Shown: in pieces, positions 6,810 through 10,868 of the stretch | How the letters are laid out: every line of letters starts with the position of its first letter | Numbering within the stretch: position 1 is the first letter of the stretch | From: Thermoplasmata archaeon | Lineage (GTDB): Archaea; Thermoplasmatota; Thermoplasmata; Lutacidiplasmatales; UBA184 | DNA length: 10,868 nucleotides | NCBI GenBank assembly: GCA_021848165.1 | Contig: JAJZMW010000062.1 | Span: 1 to 10,868, forward strand | Direction of reading: 5' to 3' | The notes under the pieces: generated by a model | What the model saw: the letters and a program-made list of their open reading frames with translations, nothing else | What the model was told of the DNA's origin: nothing | Databases searched by the model: none | Program-made: the position numbers and the translations under genes

Positions 6810-8534
6810 CTAGAGGAGGGAACCGTGGAGGAGGTCATCGACCTCGCCCTCCTCCCCTCCGAGCACCGCGCGGGCGAGGAAGAGCGAGAACCCGGAGACC
6901 TGCGACCACGTGAGCTTCGGGGGCCGAACGACCTCGAGGCGCTGCACCGCGACGTCGACGACGACCGGGCGGGGGTCGGCGAGGGCGCTCACGAGCGCCG
7001 GCTCGAGCTGGGCCGGTTGGTCGACGCGGATCCCCCGGAGGCCCGCCGCCTGCGCGATCTCGGCGAAGTTCGTCGTCCCGAGTCCGGTGGCGGAGGGCAG
7101 GATCCCGTCGGCGACCATCTCGAGCTCGACGAACCCGAGCGAGGAGTTGTTGAAGACCACCGCCTTCACCGGCAGCTCCTCGGTGCGCAGCGTGATCAGC
7201 TCCCCGAGGAGCATCGAGAGGCCGCCGTCGCCGCACAGGGCGACGACCTGCCGGCCCGGGTGGGACACCTGCGCCCCGATCGCGTGGGGGAGGGCGTTCG
7301 CCATCGACCCATGGGTGAATGAGCCGACCAGGCGCCGCGGTCCGTTGAAGCGGAGATATCGGGCCGCCCAGACCGTGGGCGTTCCGACGTCGACGGTGAA
7401 GATCGCGTCGGGGGCGCAGAGACGGTCGAGGAGGGCGGCGACCCGCTGGGGGTGGATCGCCTTCGCCCCCGGGAGGTCCGCGGCCCGCGCGTCGAGCTTC
7501 GCGCGAGCCGTACGGAACCTCGCGAGGGCGTTCGCGAGATGAGCGTCGTCCGTCTTCGGGACGAGCCGGGGGAGAACGGCGGCGAGGGTCGAGCGGACGT
7601 CGGCGACGATCCCGAGCTCGACATGCGTCCTCCGCCCGATCTCATCGGCGCGCCGGTCGACCTGGACGATCGTCGCCTTCTCCGGGTAGAACTGGCGATA
7701 CGGGAAGCTCGTGCCGAGGAGGAGGAGCAGGTCGGCCGATTGCATCGCTTCGTAGCCGCTGGCGAAGCCGAGGAGCCCGGTCATCCCCACATCGAACGGA
7801 TTCGCGGGTTCGACCGATTCCTTGCCCCGAAGCGTGTGCACGATCGGGGCCCGGAGCGCCGTCGCGAGCGCGAGGAGCTCGGCGTGCGCGCCCGCCGCCC
7901 CGGCGCCCGCGAAGATCGTGACGGTGCGCGCCTGGTTGAGCGCGGCGGCCAGCCGGTCGATCGCCTCCGACGCGGGGGCGCTGGGGCCGCCGAACGAATC
8001 CGGTCGGACCTCGAGGAGCGGGGCGTCGAGCTTCGACCACGCGACGTCGCCGGGGAGCACCAGGGTCGCCACATCGCGCTCGCCGATCGCCGTGCGCAGG
8101 GCCCGATCGAGCAGCCGGGGGAGGGTCTCGGCGGAGCTCACGACCTCGACGAACTCGGAGCAGTCGCGGAAGATCCGCTCGGGGTGGGTCTCCTGGAAGT
8201 ACCCGCTCCCGATCTCGGCGGAGGGGATCTGGGCGGCGATCGCGAGCACCGGCACCCGGCTGCGGTGGGCATCGAAGAGCCCGTTGATCAGGTGCAGGTT
8301 GCCGGGGCCGCAGCTTCCGGCGCAGACCGCGAGGCGGCCGGTGAGATGCGCCTCCGCCGCCGCCGCGAACGCGGCGGCCTCTTCGTGGCGCGTGTGGATC
8401 CAGCGGAAGTGCTCGCGAGGTCGGATCGTCTCCGCGAAGGCGTTGAGCGAGTCGCCGGTGATCCCGTAGAGGTGGTCGACGCCGCTCGCGGCGAGGGAGT
8501 CCACGAAGTACCCGGCGGCCGTCGTCTTCGGCAT
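6810..8534 (-). CDS. poxB: PoxB-type pyruvate:quinone oxidoreductase (thiamine diphosphate/FAD enzyme)
   Basis: Thiamine-diphosphate enzyme predicted to oxidise pyruvate to acetate and CO2, passing electrons through FAD to membrane quinone. The 574 residues from ATG 8534 align almost colinearly with E. coli PoxB (572), which I recall well: GITGDSLNAF (24-33), TRHEEAAAFAA with catalytic Glu51, CAGSCGPGNLHLINGLFD (71-88), EIGSGYFQETHPE (107-119), RGKESVEPANPFDVGMTGLLG in the FAD domain (236-256), DVGTPTVWAARYL (382-394), and the ThDP/Mg motif from GDGG at 435 to NN at 462-463. The C-terminal tail after GFSLFLARAVLGG resembles the E. coli lipid-binding tail in length, so peripheral membrane attachment is plausible. 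A TTG at 8546 is a possible longer start, but ATG 8534 fits the family N-terminus and has an AT-rich core 26 bases upstream. Acetolactate synthase is less likely given the PoxB-specific matches. Divergent from the MFS gene; transfer from bacteria is likely but unproven. Confidence 0.93.
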   Translation of the reverse strand: MPKTTAAGYFVDSLAASGVDHLYGITGDSLNAFAETIRPREHFRWIHTRHEEAAAFAAAAEAHLTGRLAVCAGSCGPGNLHLINGLFDAHRSRVPVLAIAAQIPSAEIGSGYFQETHPERIFRDCSEFVEVVSSAETLPRLLDRALRTAIGERDVATLVLPGDVAWSKLDAPLLEVRPDSFGGPSAPASEAIDRLAAALNQARTVTIFAGAGAAGAHAELLALATALRAPIVHTLRGKESVEPANPFDVGMTGLLGFASGYEAMQSADLLLLLGTSFPYRQFYPEKATIVQVDRRADEIGRRTHVELGIVADVRSTLAAVLPRLVPKTDDAHLANALARFRTARAKLDARAADLPGAKAIHPQRVAALLDRLCAPDAIFTVDVGTPTVWAARYLRFNGPRRLVGSFTHGSMANALPHAIGAQVSHPGRQVVALCGDGGLSMLLGELITLRTEELPVKAVVFNNSSLGFVELEMVADGILPSATGLGTTNFAEIAQAAGLRGIRVDQPAQLEPALVSALADPRPVVVDVAVQRLEVVRPPKLTWSQVSGFSLFLARAVLGGEEGEVDDLLHGSLL

Positions 8535-8554
8535 CGACCGACCCAACGCAGGAG

Positions 8555-8565
8555 CCCTCTAAGGG
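8555..8565 (-). promoter_or_regulatory. weak TATA-like element for poxB within a short palindrome
   Basis: The minus strand reads CCCTTAGAGGG, with 4-bp arms around TAG. The AT-rich core TTAGA is centred 26 bases upstream of the ATG at 8534, the spacing for a leaderless archaeal message. Consensus match is weak and the call depends on position. Confidence 0.35.
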
Positions 8566-8653
8566 TTCGCGGGCGATTGGTTCGGTTGGTCCACCCATCG
8601 GTTGAAGAGCCGAGCGGCCGGTGCGACCCCGGAGGTCGCCGTCGCGCGGTTCG

Positions 8654-9928
8654 ATGGACGAGGAGCCGATCGCCCCGGGCCCCGCGCCGGAGAACCCCCG
8701 AGCGAGCTCGGCGGGTCGCGGCGGCTGGTCGGAGCTCCTTCACAACCCCCGGTTCCTGCTCCTCGAGGCGTCCGGAGCGCTGAGCAGCGCCGGCTACGCG
8801 ATCTACGCCGTGACGGTCCTCTACCTCGCCTACGGCCTGACCGGCAACCTGCTCCTGGCCGGGCTCGTGCTCTTCCTCGAGTACGGGATCTACACGCTCA
8901 CCTTCCTCTTCGCGCCGCTCGTCGACCGGGCGAAGGACAAGCGGACGATCCTCCTCGTCTGCTTCCCGATCCAGGCCGCGACGGCCGCGCTCCTCGCCGG
9001 GGAGCTCGCCCACGGGACGCTCACGACCCCGGTGCTCCTTGGCGCGGTCGCGGTCCTCGCGATCTTCTGGGACCTGGCCTGGGCCGTCTACATGATCGCC
9101 CCCCGGATCGTCGTCGGCACGGACCGCCTCTTCGCCGCGGGCGGGGTGTCGAGCGCGCTCGGGGTGGGGACCCGGATCGCCGGGTACGCGGGAGGCGGCG
9201 CTCTCGTCTACTTCGTCGGCCCGCCAGGGGGCGCCGCCACGTACGCGATCCTCCTGCTCCTCGCGGCGGTCGTCACCGTCCCCCTCTCGCTGCGGGGCGC
9301 GACGGCGCCCGAGGAACCGTTCGGGAGGGCGTTCGCGCGGGGGTGGGCGGCGTTCCGCGGGCGCGTCGGGCGTCCGCTCCGGCAGTTCGCGGCGCTCGAG
9401 GTCGTCTACGGGTTCTTCGTCGCCCTCCCGCCGCTCCTGGTCACCCTGATCGCGTACGAGCGGTTCCCGGACCCGTCCGCCGCCTACGGTCTCCTCGTCG
9501 CCGTCTACGTCCTCGGGGGAGCCGCGGCCGGGATCGTCGTGGGGCACTACAACCCCCGTCGCTCCGTCGGTCTCCTGATCGTGCTCGCCCCCGTGCTGGC
9601 GGGCGCCGCGACCCTCGCCCTCCTTGCCGTGCCGGCCGACCTCGTCCTGATCGCCGGGCTCTTCGCGCTCGTCGACGCCGCGCTCTCGGCGCGCCACGAG
9701 GCGAAGTACGCGTGGGTGCAGGCCGTCTTCCCTCCCGACCAACTCGGCCGCGCGGTGTCGAACATCTACCTGTTCACGGGCCTCTCCTCCTCGATCGCGG
9801 CCCTCACGATCGGGCTCCTCTCGGCGGTGCTCGGCCCCGCGGGGGTCGTCGCGACCGCGGGCGTCGGCTTCCTCGCCGCCGCGGCCCTCGCCGCGTCGAT
9901 CCCGTTCGTACGGAGGATGCGGTTCTAG
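8654..9928 (+). CDS. MFS family transporter, substrate unknown
   Basis: Integral membrane carrier of the major facilitator superfamily. The 424 residues from ATG 8654 start with about 30 hydrophilic, Pro-rich residues, then roughly 12 hydrophobic segments (about 35-60, 65-88, 97-117, 125-148, 165-188, 195-213, 245-268, 277-297, 304-324, 328-346, 368-393, 396-419). The loop after the second segment reads PLVDRAKDKR (88-97), matching MFS motif A. A long charged central loop (about 214-243) separates two six-helix halves. The protein ends with the basic FVRRMRF, consistent with a cytoplasmic C-terminus. The substrate cannot be inferred; drug or metabolite efflux is common for this group. An in-frame GTG at 8621 would add 11 Arg-rich residues; neither start has a well-placed ribosome binding site (GGAGGT at 8631-8636 is 17 bases from the ATG). 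Divergent from poxB; its stop overlaps that of ksgA by four bases. Confidence 0.88.
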   Translation: MDEEPIAPGPAPENPRASSAGRGGWSELLHNPRFLLLEASGALSSAGYAIYAVTVLYLAYGLTGNLLLAGLVLFLEYGIYTLTFLFAPLVDRAKDKRTILLVCFPIQAATAALLAGELAHGTLTTPVLLGAVAVLAIFWDLAWAVYMIAPRIVVGTDRLFAAGGVSSALGVGTRIAGYAGGGALVYFVGPPGGAATYAILLLLAAVVTVPLSLRGATAPEEPFGRAFARGWAAFRGRVGRPLRQFAALEVVYGFFVALPPLLVTLIAYERFPDPSAAYGLLVAVYVLGGAAAGIVVGHYNPRRSVGLLIVLAPVLAGAATLALLAVPADLVLIAGLFALVDAALSARHEAKYAWVQAVFPPDQLGRAVSNIYLFTGLSSSIAALTIGLLSAVLGPAGVVATAGVGFLAAAALAASIPFVRRMRF

Positions 9929-10812
9929 GAGTTCCGGACCGCTCGCGGGGCCTTCGCGCGGGCGAGCGCGAAGTACTGCTCCGGGGCGAGCTCCTCGGGC
10001 CGGCGCTCGCTCCAGTCGGAGGGCCAGCCGGCCTCCTCCGCCCACCGGTCGGCATCGGCCCGGGACCGGGCGAGGCGAACGAGCAGGTTGCCGAGCTTCT
10101 TGCGGCGCGAGCCGAACAGCGTCCGGACGATCGCCTCGAGCCCGGCCGGATCCTCGACCGGGAGCGGCCCCGGTCGGGCGGTGTGGACGAGGATGCGCCC
10201 CTCCACCTCCGGGACCGGGCGGAACGCCGCCGAGGGGACGGCCTGGAAGAGCTCGGTCGATCCGTACAGGGCGGCGGCGATCGAGAGCCGACCGAACCGC
10301 TTCGAGCCGGGCCCCGCGGCGATCCGTTCGGCGACCTCCCGCTGGACCATCGCGACGATCCGCGGCACCCGGGCGTCCCACAGGCGCAGCAGGATCGGCG
10401 TCGCCGTCGAGAACGGGAGGTTCGCCACCACGGGGACCCCCGGCGGGATCGGCCAGGTGAGCGCGTCGGCGCCGACGACCTCGATGCGAGCGCCGAACGT
10501 GCGGCGGAGGTGAACGACGAGCCGCGGGTCCCGCTCGACCACGGTGAGCGGGCCGATCCCGCGGCGCAGGAGCGCGTCGGTAAGGAGGCCGAGCCCTCCC
10601 CCGATCTCGATCGCGGGACCGGGGGCCGGCGTCGCGGCGAGCGCCGCCTCCGCATCGGCGACGAACGGATCGGTCAGGAACGATTGTCCCCACCGGCGCG
10701 CCGGCCGGATCGCGAGCCGCTCGAGCGCGGCGTCGATCTCCTCGGGCCGCGTCGGGATCGCGTTCGGGGCGGCGTTACGGCGCGACGAAGAGCCGGTACT
10801 TGTCGTCGACAC
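9925..10812 (-). CDS. ksgA: 16S rRNA (adenine-N6,N6)-dimethyltransferase KsgA/Dim1
   Basis: SAM-dependent enzyme that dimethylates two adjacent adenines in the 3' terminal hairpin of 16S rRNA during small-subunit maturation. 295 residues, typical. Visible: RRWGQSFLTD (39-48), the family's N-terminal signature; SAM motif I IEIGGGLGLLT (68-78); acidic Glu93 at the end of strand 2; GADAL with Asp116; motif IV NLPFSTATPILLR (131-143), in which NLPF is the catalytic N-L-P-F/Y; MVQREVAERIAA (about 154-165); and a C-terminal helical domain with TLFGSRRKKLGNLL. The GTG at 10812 is the start: AGGAG stands 7 bases upstream, and no other start codon lies before the conserved core. The first 38 bases overlap the end of the upstream DUF655-like gene, so translational coupling is likely. 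Its stop shares a CTAG with the convergent MFS gene. Confidence 0.96.
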   Translation of the reverse strand: MSTTSTGSSSRRNAAPNAIPTRPEEIDAALERLAIRPARRWGQSFLTDPFVADAEAALAATPAPGPAIEIGGGLGLLTDALLRRGIGPLTVVERDPRLVVHLRRTFGARIEVVGADALTWPIPPGVPVVANLPFSTATPILLRLWDARVPRIVAMVQREVAERIAAGPGSKRFGRLSIAAALYGSTELFQAVPSAAFRPVPEVEGRILVHTARPGPLPVEDPAGLEAIVRTLFGSRRKKLGNLLVRLARSRADADRWAEEAGWPSDWSERRPEELAPEQYFALARAKAPRAVRNS

Positions 10813-10868
10813 CCAACAGCTCCTGTTCGATGCGCGCCACCACGATCCGCTCGGGGGCCTTGAGCGGG
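10775..10868 (-). CDS. C-terminal end of a probable DUF655 (COG1491) protein, 5' part outside the window
   Basis: A minus-strand frame enters from the right edge and ends at TAA (10775-10777), encoding about 30 residues that finish with RIEQELLGVDDKYRLFVAP. This tail resembles the end of DUF655 proteins (predicted nucleic-acid-binding, function unknown), which in many euryarchaea lie directly upstream of ksgA. Assignment rests on a short tail plus gene order. It overlaps the ksgA start by 38 bases. Confidence 0.6.
   Translation of the reverse strand, partial: PLKAPERIVVARIEQELLGVDDKYRLFVAP
10820..10824 (-). promoter_or_regulatory. ribosome binding site of ksgA
   Basis: AGGAG on the minus strand, 7 bases upstream of the GTG at 10812 and inside the upstream DUF655-like reading frame. 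It fixes the ksgA start and suggests coupled translation of the two genes. Confidence 0.7.

Noticed and set aside
5140..6813. A 557-codon plus-strand frame opposite the thermosome gene
   Set aside because: It runs through the thermosome coding sequence and its promoter, with Asp/Leu/Arg-biased low-complexity translation. It is a codon-composition shadow.
6641..6838. A 65-codon minus-strand frame between poxB and the thermosome gene
   Set aside because: It overlaps the end of poxB and runs through the hairpin and the TATA box. Its Ser/Arg/Gly-rich composition gives no sign of a real protein.
8288..10693. An 801-codon minus-strand frame opposite the MFS gene and through poxB and ksgA sequence
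   Set aside because: It crosses three real genes in the wrong frame and has a repetitive charged composition with no recognisable domain.
1..10868. A defence island, CRISPR array, mobile element or other new multi-gene system
   Set aside because: I found no repeat-spacer array, transposase, integrase, nuclease or toxin-antitoxin pair. The genes are housekeeping or ordinary metabolic and transport functions.

Overview
This window comes from a very GC-rich archaeal chromosome. The archaeal call rests on three things: a group II chaperonin (thermosome) subunit, TATA boxes placed about 26 bases upstream of starts, and a KsgA/Dim1-type rRNA dimethyltransferase preceded by the tail of what looks like a DUF655 protein, a known euryarchaeal neighbour. 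The proteins are rich in Arg and Ala but not markedly acidic, which argues against a haloarchaeon. My best inference is a high-GC Thermoplasmatota-like lineage. Several proteins (ValRS, the PoxB-type enzyme, the AMI1-like amidase) look closer to bacterial or eukaryotic families than to typical archaeal ones, suggesting gene acquisition.

Layout from left to right. Positions 1-3740, all on the minus strand, form a likely operon: an uncharacterised 133-residue protein, then class II lysyl-tRNA synthetase, then valyl-tRNA synthetase, which runs off the left edge. A compact divergent promoter region (3741-3822) separates it from a plus-strand amidase (3823-5001). The amidase converges on the thermosome gene (minus, 5008-6621) with only 6 bases between the stops. 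Upstream of the thermosome are a strong TATA box inside a 7-bp inverted repeat and, further up, a 13-bp GC hairpin. Next comes a PoxB-type pyruvate:quinone oxidoreductase (minus, 6810-8534), divergent from an MFS transporter (plus, 8654-9928). The MFS gene shares a CTAG stop palindrome with ksgA (minus, 9925-10812). The ksgA start lies inside the end of a DUF655-like gene that continues beyond the right edge.

Together this is a mostly housekeeping region (tRNA charging, protein folding, rRNA modification) with metabolic and transport genes between. No gene-free stretch exceeds 150 bases. A pattern emerges from starts: apparent first genes (amidase, ORF133, poxB) have an AT-rich core about 26 bases upstream of ATG, implying leaderless transcripts. 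The thermosome, ksgA and perhaps valS carry Shine-Dalgarno-like motifs. I saw no CRISPR array, mobile element, tRNA or rRNA, and nothing amounting to a convincing new multi-gene system. The most unusual signals are the thermosome promoter palindrome and the intergenic hairpin beside it.
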